Shown: in pieces, positions 15,262-22,274 of the stretch
How the letters are laid out: each line of letters begins with the position of its first letter
Position numbering within the stretch: the stretch's first letter is position 1
Source: Verrucomicrobiaceae bacterium UBA2429
Lineage (GTDB): Bacteria > Verrucomicrobiota > Verrucomicrobiia > Verrucomicrobiales > Verrucomicrobiaceae
Length of the DNA: 64,000 bases
Direction of reading: 5' to 3'
Assembly: GCA_002343505.1 (NCBI GenBank)
Contig: DDQZ01000019.1
Location: 28,045-92,044 of the forward strand
Translations under genes and position numbers: made by a program
The notes under the pieces: model-generated
Databases searched by the model: none
What the model saw: the letters and a program-made list of their open reading frames with translations, nothing else
Told to the model about the DNA's origin: nothing

Positions 15262-16016
15262 TGAAGGCTATCATCATCGCGGCAGGCCGCGGACGCCGGC
15301 TCATGCCCACCACCGCCGACTCGCCGAAATGCTATGCCGAGATTCATGGCAAACGCATGCTGGACCACGCGCTGGATGCCTTTGCGGGCGCGGGCGTCAC
15401 GGATGTGTGCTTCATCGGCGGCTATCAGATCGACAAGGTGCGCGCCGACTACCCGCGCTTCACCTTCCGTCACAATCAGGACTGGGAGAACAACAACATT
15501 CTGCTCAGCCTCATGCACGCGGAGGATCTCATGGACGAGGGCTTCATCTGCTCCTACTCGGACATCCTTTTCACCAGCGATGTCGTGAAGGGCGTGCTGC
15601 ATCATCCCGCCGACATCGCTTTGAGCGTCGATACTCAATGGCTCGACCGCTACCAGCACCGCTCACAACATCCGCCGGATGACGCGGAGAAGGTCATCGT
15701 GAGCAACGGCCGCGTCACACGCGTGCATCGCGGCATCCTGCCCGATGAAGCGTATGGCGAGTACACCGGCATCGCGAAATTCACGCCTGCCGGAGCCGCG
15801 AAGCTGCGCGAGCACTTCCATCAGGCGCGTGAGCAGTTCGCAGGCAAGCCCTTCCGCGAGGCCGTCGTCTTTGAGAAGGCGTATTTGATTCTCCTGCTCC
15901 AGCAAATGATCGAAGCCGGCATCCCCATGGCCCACAGCGACACACCCGGCCACTACATGGAGGTGGACACTCAGGAGGACTTCGAACTTGCCCGCAGGCA
16001 CTGGCTGCGCGCGTGA
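15261..16016 (+). CDS. Nucleotidyltransferase of the sugar-phosphate / phosphocholine cytidylyltransferase type
   Basis: The 251-residue protein starts MKAIIIAAGRGRRLMPTTAD with the nucleotide-binding signature G-x-G-x-R-L-x-P-x-T and PKCYAEIHGKRMLDHALDAF. NNILLSLMHA and SYSDILF (the metal-binding Asp of the S-D-I motif) follow, and the C-terminal YMEVDTQEDFELA resembles LicC-like phosphocholine cytidylyltransferases and other small NTP transferases. It would form an NDP-activated headgroup or sugar in the cytosol. The ATG shares a base with the stop of the OPA transporter, indicating one operon. Specificity for choline-phosphate, glycerol-phosphate or a sugar phosphate cannot be read from the sequence. 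Confidence 0.8.
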   Translation: MKAIIIAAGRGRRLMPTTADSPKCYAEIHGKRMLDHALDAFAGAGVTDVCFIGGYQIDKVRADYPRFTFRHNQDWENNNILLSLMHAEDLMDEGFICSYSDILFTSDVVKGVLHHPADIALSVDTQWLDRYQHRSQHPPDDAEKVIVSNGRVTRVHRGILPDEAYGEYTGIAKFTPAGAAKLREHFHQAREQFAGKPFREAVVFEKAYLILLLQQMIEAGIPMAHSDTPGHYMEVDTQEDFELARRHWLRA

Positions 16017-16245
16017 TGCATTTCAATTCCTGCGGCTTCGGAAGTGACTGTGGGGATGGTTATCTTCGCCCGGAAGAAGTCGTCTCCTTGCTTCACGATC
16101 TGCTCTTTGATTTCAAGGAGCGCAGAACTGGCTTTGCCCCGCACCTCGGGGGCGGGGTCGTCTTTGAACATGACTTCAATGCTCGGCAGGATTGACTTTT
16201 CAAACATTCGCACCATCTCCTGATACACAGGATTGAGATACGGAT
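15971..16245 (-). pseudogene. C-terminal fragment of a disrupted gene, unknown function
   Basis: On the minus strand an open frame runs from the left end of the IS (YLNPVYQEMVRMFEKSILPSI...) to a stop at 15971. Its composition looks coding (IEVMFKDDPAPEVRGKASSALLEIKEQIVKQGDDFF). It overlaps the convergent nucleotidyltransferase by about 45 bp. It has no plausible start inside the window, because the IS at 16247 cuts its 5' side. Rejoining across the IS with one TA copy does not place it in frame with the fragment on the other side. It is therefore either a separate remnant or a frameshifted one. Confidence 0.45.
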
Positions 16246-16246
16246 A

Positions 16247-16266
16247 AGAGCCTGTCCGGCAAATGT
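16247..16266 (+). repeat. IS terminal inverted repeat, left
   Basis: The 20 bp are identical to the reverse complement of 17128-17147. The element is flanked by TA on both sides. Confidence 0.93.
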
Positions 16267-16298
16267 GACAAAAGCTGGAAAAGCTGTAAAGAAGGCGG

Positions 16299-16637
16299 AT
16301 GGGAAAAAACTATCCGAGTGATGTGAGCGACGAAGAGTGGGAGCTGGTCAAAGCGGATCTGTGCGCCGAGGGCAAACCGCGAGGCAGGGGACGTGTCGCC
16401 AGCGAGGCATCCGCGCGAGCCTGCTTCAATGCCCTGCGCTACCTGCTGAAAACCGGCTGCCAGTGGCGCATGCTGCCCAAGGAATACCCGCCACGCTCGA
16501 CGGTGCATGACGCCTTGGGCCGCTGGACGCGCAACGGCACGCTGGAGCGCATCAACGCCCGGCAGACGCGGCAACGGCGTGAGCGGGTAAAACAAACGCG
16601 CGGCCCAGCGCGGCGGTCCTCGACAGCCAGAGCGTGA
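16299..16637 (+). CDS. IS5-family transposase, first frame (OrfA)
   Basis: The 112-residue OrfA (MGKNYPSDVSDEEWELVKADL...) carries the N-terminal DUF4096-like helix-turn-helix region, with the typical FNALRYLLKTGCQWRMLPKEYPPRSTVHD stretch that recognises the IS ends. It terminates at 16637. The catalytic part continues in the -1 frame. An AAAAC run at 16589-16593 lies inside the window in which both frames are open (16583-16637) and is a credible -1 slippage site, giving an OrfAB fusion that continues into VLDSQSVK. Confidence 0.9.
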   Translation: MGKNYPSDVSDEEWELVKADLCAEGKPRGRGRVASEASARACFNALRYLLKTGCQWRMLPKEYPPRSTVHDALGRWTRNGTLERINARQTRQRRERVKQTRGPARRSSTARA

Positions 16638-17116
16638 AATGCGCCGACACGGTGGGCCATGCCGGCAGCGGGTATGACGCGGGCAAAAAGATCAAGGGCC
16701 GCAAACGCCACATCCTCACCGACACACAGGGGCTGCTGCCGGGCGTCACCGTCACACCCGCCAGCGTGCAGGATCGCGACGGCGCCAGGGTGGTGTGCAG
16801 CGTTTTCTGCCATCAGTGGCGGCGGCTGGAAGTCATTTTTGCCGATGGCGGCTACGCTGGAAAGCTCGAAGGCTTCATCACGCGGGCGGCGGCAGGCTGG
16901 GGACATGCGCAAGGCCTGCGCCTGGAGATCGTCAGACGCAGCGAGCAGGCCAAAGGTTTTGTGCTGCTGGCAAAACGCTGGGTGGTCGAGCGCACCTTCG
17001 GCTGGCTCATGAAGTGCCGCAGACTCAACCGCGACCAGGAACGCAATGCACGCCGTCACGAGTCCTTGATCTATCCGGCCATGATCAGCCTCAACTTGCG
17101 TGCGCTCTCAAAATAA
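16583..17116 (+). CDS. IS5-family transposase, second frame (OrfB, DDE domain)
   Basis: This frame is open from just after a TGA at 16580-16582. It carries the catalytic DDE transposase domain: first Asp in AVLDSQSVK (about 16615), second Asp in VIFADGGYAG (about 16845), and Glu in WVVERTFGWL (about 16985). The usual KGRKRHILTDTQGLL and RRLNRDQERN blocks are also present. The first ATG in frame (16634) lies after the first catalytic Asp, so an active enzyme requires -1 frameshifting from OrfA. The gene is otherwise intact. Confidence 0.9.
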   Translation, partial: AGKTNARPSAAVLDSQSVKCADTVGHAGSGYDAGKKIKGRKRHILTDTQGLLPGVTVTPASVQDRDGARVVCSVFCHQWRRLEVIFADGGYAGKLEGFITRAAAGWGHAQGLRLEIVRRSEQAKGFVLLAKRWVVERTFGWLMKCRRLNRDQERNARRHESLIYPAMISLNLRALSK

Positions 17117-17127
17117 TGCCCTTTCAA

Positions 17128-17147
17128 ACATTTGCCGGACAGGCTCT
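17128..17147 (-). repeat. IS terminal inverted repeat, right
   Basis: The 20 bp are the perfect inverse of 16247-16266. TA (17148-17149) follows as the target duplication. Confidence 0.93.
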
Positions 17148-17306
17148 TAAACTCAGTGCTACAATGAATGCGGCTGACTGAAGAGTAATGAACCAGGCAA
17201 ACGCTCGTGGAAGCCCGGCTCGAAGGACGCCAAAGCCGGGGACGAGCAAGCTGAGCAGCACGCCAAGCCTGCGACGCTTCATGGGAGTTGGGGGAGACGC
17301 GCACAT
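17148..17306 (-). pseudogene. Small membrane protein gene truncated by the IS
   Basis: The N-terminal 53 residues remain: MCASPPTP then MKRRRLGVLLSLLVPGFGVLRAGLPRAFAWF and a second hydrophobic stretch. The LLSLLVPGxGxxxAGxPxRA pattern is frequent at the start of small membrane proteins associated with, or fused to, signal-peptidase homologues. The reading frame enters the IS and stops within it. Joined across the IS with one TA copy, the frame would continue SVSQSCVSGDGANV and stop. The wild-type end is therefore uncertain. It lies 48 nt downstream of the signal-peptidase-like gene on the same strand. Confidence 0.6.
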
Positions 17307-17354
17307 GAGTTTACTGAAAGCAGACGTCAGGCATCTGCCTCTCTGCGTTCGGGA

Positions 17355-17903
17355 TCATAATTTTTTGCCTATGATCGAAGAAAAAGAAATCGTGCCAAAG
17401 TATCGGCTGTCGCGTGCGTCAAACCGGTTGTCACCCATCACGAAGAACTGGTCAGATGGCACTTTGAGTGAAACATCGGGAGGTGTGTGAAGTGGAGACG
17501 TTTCGAAGGCGACCTCGTATGAGGCCTCCCCTATCTGTTCTCTATACACAGTTTTGCCGTCTGCATCGCGAACGCGCTGCCGCTGGACGGTCTGACCATT
17601 GACGGTGAGGGATTCGCCAGTTGCCACCACCGACTCGCCGGGCAGCCCAATGACTCTCCAGATGTAATTGTAGCGTTGCCCATTCTCCTCGTGGATGAAT
17701 ACAATGATGTCGCCGCGCTCGACGCCTGCCGGGTCTGAGTAGGCATGACGCGCGGCAAAGACTCTGCTGCCAGCGGGCAAGCCCGGATACATGCCATTCT
17801 GCGGGATGCGGTAAAAGCCGACAAAAAATGTTTTCGCGATCAGAGAAACCAGCGCGATTGCAATGACGATGGCAGTGACAATTTTTTTCGACGGGGAGGT
17901 CAT
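17355..17903 (-). CDS. Signal peptidase I (S26) homologue lacking both catalytic residues
   Basis: The 182-residue protein has one N-terminal membrane helix (residues 8-27) and the conserved boxes of type I signal peptidases. Box B reads YRIPQNGMYPGL, with Gly37 where the nucleophile Ser of IPSGSMxPTL belongs. Box D reads RGDIIVF ... YIWRVIGLPGE, with Trp82 where the general-base Lys of YIKRVIGLPGD belongs. Box E reads FVMGDNRFDARDSRYFG and is intact. Codons GGC (17793-17795) and TGG (17658-17660) were checked directly. Fold and periplasmic location should be retained, but Ser/Lys proteolysis should not. It may be a binding or regulatory pseudo-peptidase. Base composition is less GC-rich than its neighbours. 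Confidence 0.85.
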   Translation of the reverse strand: MTSPSKKIVTAIVIAIALVSLIAKTFFVGFYRIPQNGMYPGLPAGSRVFAARHAYSDPAGVERGDIIVFIHEENGQRYNYIWRVIGLPGESVVATGESLTVNGQTVQRQRVRDADGKTVYREQIGEASYEVAFETSPLHTPPDVSLKVPSDQFFVMGDNRFDARDSRYFGTISFSSIIGKKL

Positions 17904-18052
17904 GTGACAAGCGTTTTGAAGTTAATATTGATCAGGAATGGCGTCATTTATGCATTGCGTCACGATGATTTGTGAAATCCTTAGCGTCTTTTCGTCCCTC
18001 CATTGAAAATGACAGGATTGCGCTGCTTTTGGTGACTGAGAAGGCCGGGGGC

Positions 18053-18610
18053 TCACACCCGCAGGCAGGCGCGGAAGCCGCGCGAGCTGTAGTAGGATTC
18101 GGCGCCGTTGTGGTAGAAGAAGACGCGGCCGTAGCGGGAGTCGCCAAAGAGGGCGCCGCCGAGTTTTCTCATGCCGGGCGGGGTGAGCACCCAGCTTGAG
18201 GTTTTGGTGTCGAAGGGTCCGAGCTGCTGGAGGGCGAGATACTGCGCCTCGGACAAAACCTCCACGCCCATCCCGGCGGCGAGATCGAGCGCGCTGCCGG
18301 CGGGCTTGTGCTCCTTGCGCGCGTCCAGCGCGGCGCGGTCATAACACAGGCTGCGGCGGCCTTTGGGGCTTTCGGGGGAGCAATCGCAGAAGAGGATTTC
18401 GCCTGTCGCCTCGTCGCGGCCGGTCACATCCGGTTCGCCGCCGGTTCGTTCCATTTCAGCCAGGGTCCACAGCCTGTCAGGCCTGGCTTCGAGCCTTTGC
18501 CGAACTGCCGCCCACTCGATGCCTTGATGGCGTTGCGGGTTCTTGTCGAAGCGCTCTTGCAGGACGTTGAGAAAAGCGCCGCGCTCTTTTTTCGGAAGTT
18601 CCTTTTTCAT
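18053..18610 (-). CDS. DUF4256 family protein
   Basis: The 185-residue soluble protein matches the DUF4256 pattern: FLNVLQERFDKNPQRHQGIEWAAV near the N-terminus, then MERTGGEPDVTG and FCDCSPESPKGRRSLCYDRAALDARKE. YLALQQLGPFDTKTSSWVLTPPGMRKLGGALFGDSRYGRVFFYHNGAESYYSSRGFRA forms the C-terminal half. The biochemical function of the family is not established. The ATG at 18610 overlaps the stop of a short upstream frame (ATGA). The frame is open to 18694, but that part overlaps the short frame and has no family similarity. Confidence 0.85.
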   Translation of the reverse strand: MKKELPKKERGAFLNVLQERFDKNPQRHQGIEWAAVRQRLEARPDRLWTLAEMERTGGEPDVTGRDEATGEILFCDCSPESPKGRRSLCYDRAALDARKEHKPAGSALDLAAGMGVEVLSEAQYLALQQLGPFDTKTSSWVLTPPGMRKLGGALFGDSRYGRVFFYHNGAESYYSSRGFRACLRV

Positions 18611-18756
18611 GGGGTGATAAACCCCTGTTTCGAAAAGAACGCATCCATCATTTTCAGTGCCTCCGCATGAAGCCGGGCGTCCTTGAACATGCATGTGTGG
18701 ACGGCTCCGGGTGGTGAGACAAACTCAATGTGATTGACCCGGAGCGTTGGTTTCAT
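18607..18756 (-). CDS. 49-codon frame resembling the C-terminus of an alpha/beta-hydrolase
   Basis: The frame starts with an ATG overlapping the sialidase stop (ATGA, 18753-18756) and ends with a TGA overlapping the DUF4256 start (ATGA, 18607-18610). It encodes VNHIEFVSPPGAVHTCMFKDARLHAEALKMMDAFFSKQGFITP. A strand, a possible catalytic His and a final helix are laid out as at the end of an esterase/dienelactone-hydrolase fold. It could be a degraded hydrolase or a true small protein. The double overlap argues that it is translated. Confidence 0.4.
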   Translation of the reverse strand: MKPTLRVNHIEFVSPPGAVHTCMFKDARLHAEALKMMDAFFSKQGFITP

Positions 18757-21700
18757 TCCTTGCGCAAGCCGGGTGCATAGGCTGGCAGTGGCCTGGCCGT
18801 GGCGGCGGTGGTTGTTTTGCCCGCAGCCGTCTTCGCGAGGTTCGTCCTGGTGGGCAGTCGCGCCAGAGCATCTTCACGGACTGTCAAATGCAGCACCCGC
18901 TGCCAGCGGTGCGGGATGATCAGATGCACGCGGCCTTCATCCATAAAAACATCAATGTAGGAGCATTGATAGTTGGGGTTGGCCATGTCGAGGGACTCGG
19001 CCAGCGCGTTGGCGAAGAGGAAGCGGGGCTCGCTCCAAGTTTGCCCGTCGTCTTCCGACAGGGAGAGCCAGACTTCGGCACGGCTGACCCAGTCGTGCAA
19101 CGAGCTGCGCATCCGCTTGCTTTTGGTGATGTCCGCTTCCGTGGGGTTGGGCATCTCCATCCATTTCGAGTGCGCCGTCTCGCAGACGGAACGCATCACC
19201 GCGCGGTTGTGGTGCAGCGCGATCAATGTCGTCTCATTGAGGCGCGCCATCATGGGCGGCGCGTCGGGCTGCACCAGGGGCATGCGCTTCGGCCCGCGCC
19301 ATGTTTGGCCGTTGTCGGTGCTGCGCACCTCCCAGAGATGGCCTTCCGTGGTGCGTGCCACGGCCAGCACGCCGGCGCCTTGGAGACTGATCAATTGCAG
19401 CTCGTCGAGGGTGAAGGTGGACGGCACTTCGCTTTCATTGGCCTGAGGCAGGGTGATGAGGGACCACGAGCGGCCGGGCTGGCCACGCAGGACGCGCCCG
19501 TGGTGGAAGCCCGCGAAGAGATCGCCGGCCGCGGTCTCGCTGGCGCTGATCGGGATCACGCACAGGCCGCCGTAATGACGGCCAGTGTCCAGGCGCAGCA
19601 CCTCGGGCTTGCTCCAGGTTTGGCCGTCGTCATCGGAGTGGCGCGAGCCGAAGACCCGGTGCTGCATCCGTCCATTGACCATGACATCCCGCAGGGACTC
19701 GAAGACGTGAAGGCGGTCGTTGCCAGCGGGCACCATGGGCAGCACGCCGTAGTGGGTGCCCTCGCCGAAGGGGTAAAAGGGGCGCTGCCAGGTGCGGCCC
19801 TGATCGCTGGAGCGATAGGCGGTCAGGAGGTTGCCGTTTTTGCGGAGGGTGTTGCCGTGGCTGCCATCGGGTATGAAAACGAGATAGTCGCCCTTGGGAG
19901 TCACCACGGCGCGCGTTTCGAAAAGCGTTTTGCTTTGCGAACGCGCGGTGTGGACAAGCTGGCCTTCGACGGATTGAGCCACAATCAGGCCCAGATCCCT
20001 GCGGAGGTTGCATTCCTCCGGCAGGTGGTCCGGCGTGAGACGGATGTCCCGGCCCACGCAGACCGCGTCGGCCAGCGTGGTGTCATCGCTGCCAGCCACG
20101 GTGCTGCGCAGGACGAAGCGGCTCGCTGGCGCATTGAAGAGGTCATCAACGGTTGCCAGTTTGCGCAACTCATACTCCTTCAACCGCATCTCGAATCTTT
20201 TGCCCCGGCCGTTTTCGAATGACAAGGCCAGGACAGCGCCGCGTTCAGGACGCAGCGTGATCTTGCGGATGCCCGCGCCCTCGGAAGCGTCCACCAAGGC
20301 GGCGAGAAAGCGCGGCTCGCTCCAGGTGCGCCCGCTGTCCTTGGAGTAGGAAGACCAGAGCACGCGGGTGTTGTCGAAGCGCTGCCATTCCGGGCGGAAG
20401 GGAAAGTCCCCGCCGCCAAGACCGAGCATGATCTGACAGTTTTTGACCGAGAGCGGAAAAACGAGCGAGCCACCCGTGGTCTCGAGCGGTGTCAGGACTG
20501 ACAAGTCTGCGGTGCCAGGATCCATTCGACCGGTGGTATCGGTGTCGCTGGCAGCAGTTGCGGCTGGCGGCGGAGCTGGCTGGCCGGCTGTGAGTTCGTA
20601 TCCAAGGATGGATTCCTCGATCATCAGCCCCAGGTCCGAGTAAGTCTTGAGACCCAGAGGAGGTGCCGCAGGGTTCAACTCCCGGCCCGCAAGGGGGAAA
20701 GTTTCCATCAAAGGCACGCTCGCCGACTCTGAACCGGCCTGCTTTGCCAGGAGTTGCGCTTTCGTTGGCAGCGTCTTGAGCGCGGATTCCTTGATGGTGA
20801 GATGCAGCACCTGCTGCCAGCGGTGCGGCATGAAGAGGTGCATGACGCCGTCCTCGGTGAAGGCGTCGAGGTAGGAGCATTGCGAGTTGAAGCCGCTGAC
20901 CTTGTGGACGGGCGCGACGGCGTTGGCGAGCACGAAGCGCGGTTCGCTCCAGGTGCGGCCTTCGTCGGTGGAGAGCGAGGCCCAGATTTCGCTGCGCATG
21001 CGCATCAGTTCCGAGTGGTCGTTGAGATCCCCGTGGTTCGTGGCAGGGACCTTGTTGTGATGAAAGGCGACGAGCGTCTTGCCATCGCTGAGCGGGAACA
21101 GCATCGGTGGCGCGTCGGGATGCACCAGCGTGCTCGGCGCGGGGTCGGTCCAGGTTTTGCCGTCGTCCTGGCTCCATGCGGTGAACAGATGCCCCTGCGG
21201 CGTGCGTGACATGAAGAGCACTTTGCCACCGCCGAGATTCAGCGGCCGGCCCTCGTCCATGCGATTGAAACCTGTGGCCTGCCAGCCTTTCGGCCTTGCT
21301 CCAGGCAGCACGCTCCACGATTTGCCCTTGTCTTCGCTGCGCAAAAGATACTGCCGCGTGGTGAACGGCTTCACCGACCAGTCGGCGAGATGCGAGCCAA
21401 GCAACCAGGTGCCCGCGTCTGTCTCCGTCATGCGCATGACGGACATGCCCATGAAGCCGGGATCGTTTACCGGCTCGATGAGACGCACGTCAGACCAGGT
21501 GTGACCGTCGTCTTCGGAGGTGCGCCAGCCGATGGGAGCGTTTTCGCGTTTGCCGTCCTCCCAGGTCCATTTGCCGGGCACCGGTTGCGTGCCGAAACAG
21601 TGGATGGTTTGCGTGCCGCGCGGGGTCAGCGGGATGAAGCCGTGCTGGCCATAGGGGATGTCGTAGGCCACGGCGGGCTTGCTCCATGTTTTGCCTTTGT

Positions 21701-22028
21701 CGGTGGATCGGCATGCCATCATGGAGTTGATCTTCTCGCCCTTGCTCTTCGCGTAGTGATCGCCCTCGGGAAACATGAGCAGATAGTCGCCCCTCGGGGT
21801 GATGGTGGCACGGGTTTCAAGGATGCGCGTCTGGGTGCGATGCACGACCCGGCCTTGGACAGCCTCGACGGTGAGCAAGCCCGTGTGCTTGTCGAGCACG
21901 AGACCCTTGGGCGGTGATTTGGCGCTGATCTCGATGCCATTCACGACGACGACATCCATGAGTGGCAAAGGTTCAAGCGCGTGAGCCGCTGCAATGGCAA
22001 GCAGTGGGGCAAAGAAAATCTGATTCAT
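18753..22028 (-). CDS. Secreted multi-module sialidase-like beta-propeller protein
   Basis: The 1091-residue protein has a signal peptide (MNQIFFAPLLAIAAAHA). It carries about ten Asp-boxes (S-x-D-x-G-x-x-W, for example STDKGKTW, SEDDGHTW, STDEGRTW, SSDQGRTW, SDDDGQTW), the repeats of BNR/sialidase propellers. N- and C-terminal modules are clear duplicates: both end in RSEIWASLS/RAEVWLSLS, TWSEPRF, QCSYLDAF/QCSYIDVF and PHRWQQVLHLT/PHRWQRVLHLT. A shorter central module separates them. Such proteins bind or cleave sialic-acid-like or other glycans outside the cell. A complete Arg triad could not be verified, so activity is uncertain. The open frame upstream of 22028 has no similarity. It is divergent from the PQQ protein. 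Confidence 0.85.
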   Translation of the reverse strand: MNQIFFAPLLAIAAAHALEPLPLMDVVVVNGIEISAKSPPKGLVLDKHTGLLTVEAVQGRVVHRTQTRILETRATITPRGDYLLMFPEGDHYAKSKGEKINSMMACRSTDKGKTWSKPAVAYDIPYGQHGFIPLTPRGTQTIHCFGTQPVPGKWTWEDGKRENAPIGWRTSEDDGHTWSDVRLIEPVNDPGFMGMSVMRMTETDAGTWLLGSHLADWSVKPFTTRQYLLRSEDKGKSWSVLPGARPKGWQATGFNRMDEGRPLNLGGGKVLFMSRTPQGHLFTAWSQDDGKTWTDPAPSTLVHPDAPPMLFPLSDGKTLVAFHHNKVPATNHGDLNDHSELMRMRSEIWASLSTDEGRTWSEPRFVLANAVAPVHKVSGFNSQCSYLDAFTEDGVMHLFMPHRWQQVLHLTIKESALKTLPTKAQLLAKQAGSESASVPLMETFPLAGRELNPAAPPLGLKTYSDLGLMIEESILGYELTAGQPAPPPAATAASDTDTTGRMDPGTADLSVLTPLETTGGSLVFPLSVKNCQIMLGLGGGDFPFRPEWQRFDNTRVLWSSYSKDSGRTWSEPRFLAALVDASEGAGIRKITLRPERGAVLALSFENGRGKRFEMRLKEYELRKLATVDDLFNAPASRFVLRSTVAGSDDTTLADAVCVGRDIRLTPDHLPEECNLRRDLGLIVAQSVEGQLVHTARSQSKTLFETRAVVTPKGDYLVFIPDGSHGNTLRKNGNLLTAYRSSDQGRTWQRPFYPFGEGTHYGVLPMVPAGNDRLHVFESLRDVMVNGRMQHRVFGSRHSDDDGQTWSKPEVLRLDTGRHYGGLCVIPISASETAAGDLFAGFHHGRVLRGQPGRSWSLITLPQANESEVPSTFTLDELQLISLQGAGVLAVARTTEGHLWEVRSTDNGQTWRGPKRMPLVQPDAPPMMARLNETTLIALHHNRAVMRSVCETAHSKWMEMPNPTEADITKSKRMRSSLHDWVSRAEVWLSLSEDDGQTWSEPRFLFANALAESLDMANPNYQCSYIDVFMDEGRVHLIIPHRWQRVLHLTVREDALARLPTRTNLAKTAAGKTTTAATARPLPAYAPGLRKE

Positions 22029-22068
22029 GTCTTCAAGACGCGCCGCGAAGTCGCATGTTGCTTGGTCA

Positions 22069-22089
22069 ATACAGATGACCTGTCTGTAT
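22069..22089. promoter_or_regulatory. Palindrome ATACAG-N9-CTGTAT, possible operator
   Basis: ATACAG (22069-22074) and CTGTAT (22084-22089) form a perfect 6-bp inverted repeat with a 9-bp spacer, about 40 bp before the sialidase start in the divergent region with the PQQ-protein gene. The shape fits a dimeric repressor site such as a GntR-type operator. No regulator gene adjoins it. Confidence 0.4.
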
Positions 22090-22226
22090 GATGCCGCTGG
22101 TATTGAGGGGTCTCTCAGCTCGGAGGCTGAAGCATGGGAGATGTGTCCAGATGTCGGGAGGCATGCCACCTGGAAGGGTTCAGGTCGTTGCATGGCATGG
22201 ACGATATGTGCCCAACTCAGAAAAAA

Positions 22227-22243
22227 CTCCTTTCGCAAAGGAG
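22227..22243 (+). other. Perfect hairpin CTCCTTT-CGC-AAAGGAG upstream of the PQQ-protein gene
   Basis: A 7-bp stem with a 3-nt loop lies 31 nt before the chosen ATG at 22275. It could act in the leader RNA. The AAAGGAG arm is too far away to serve as ribosome-binding site for that ATG. Confidence 0.4.
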
Positions 22244-22274
22244 CCGCTGCTGGCGGCGTTGTGCTTTGCCCATC

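Larger units (their letters stand above)
16247..17147 (+). mobile_element. IS5-family insertion sequence, intact 901-bp copy
   Basis: Perfect 20-bp terminal inverted repeats (16247-16266, AGAGCCTGTCCGGCAAATGT; complement at 17128-17147) bound two overlapping transposase frames. The flanks show a TA duplication (16245-16246 and 17148-17149), the target preference of the IS427-like group of IS5. Length, ends and a DDE transposase in two frames fit that group. It inserted into a minus-strand gene for a small membrane protein. Perfect ends and intact frames indicate a recent and possibly still active insertion. Confidence 0.92.
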
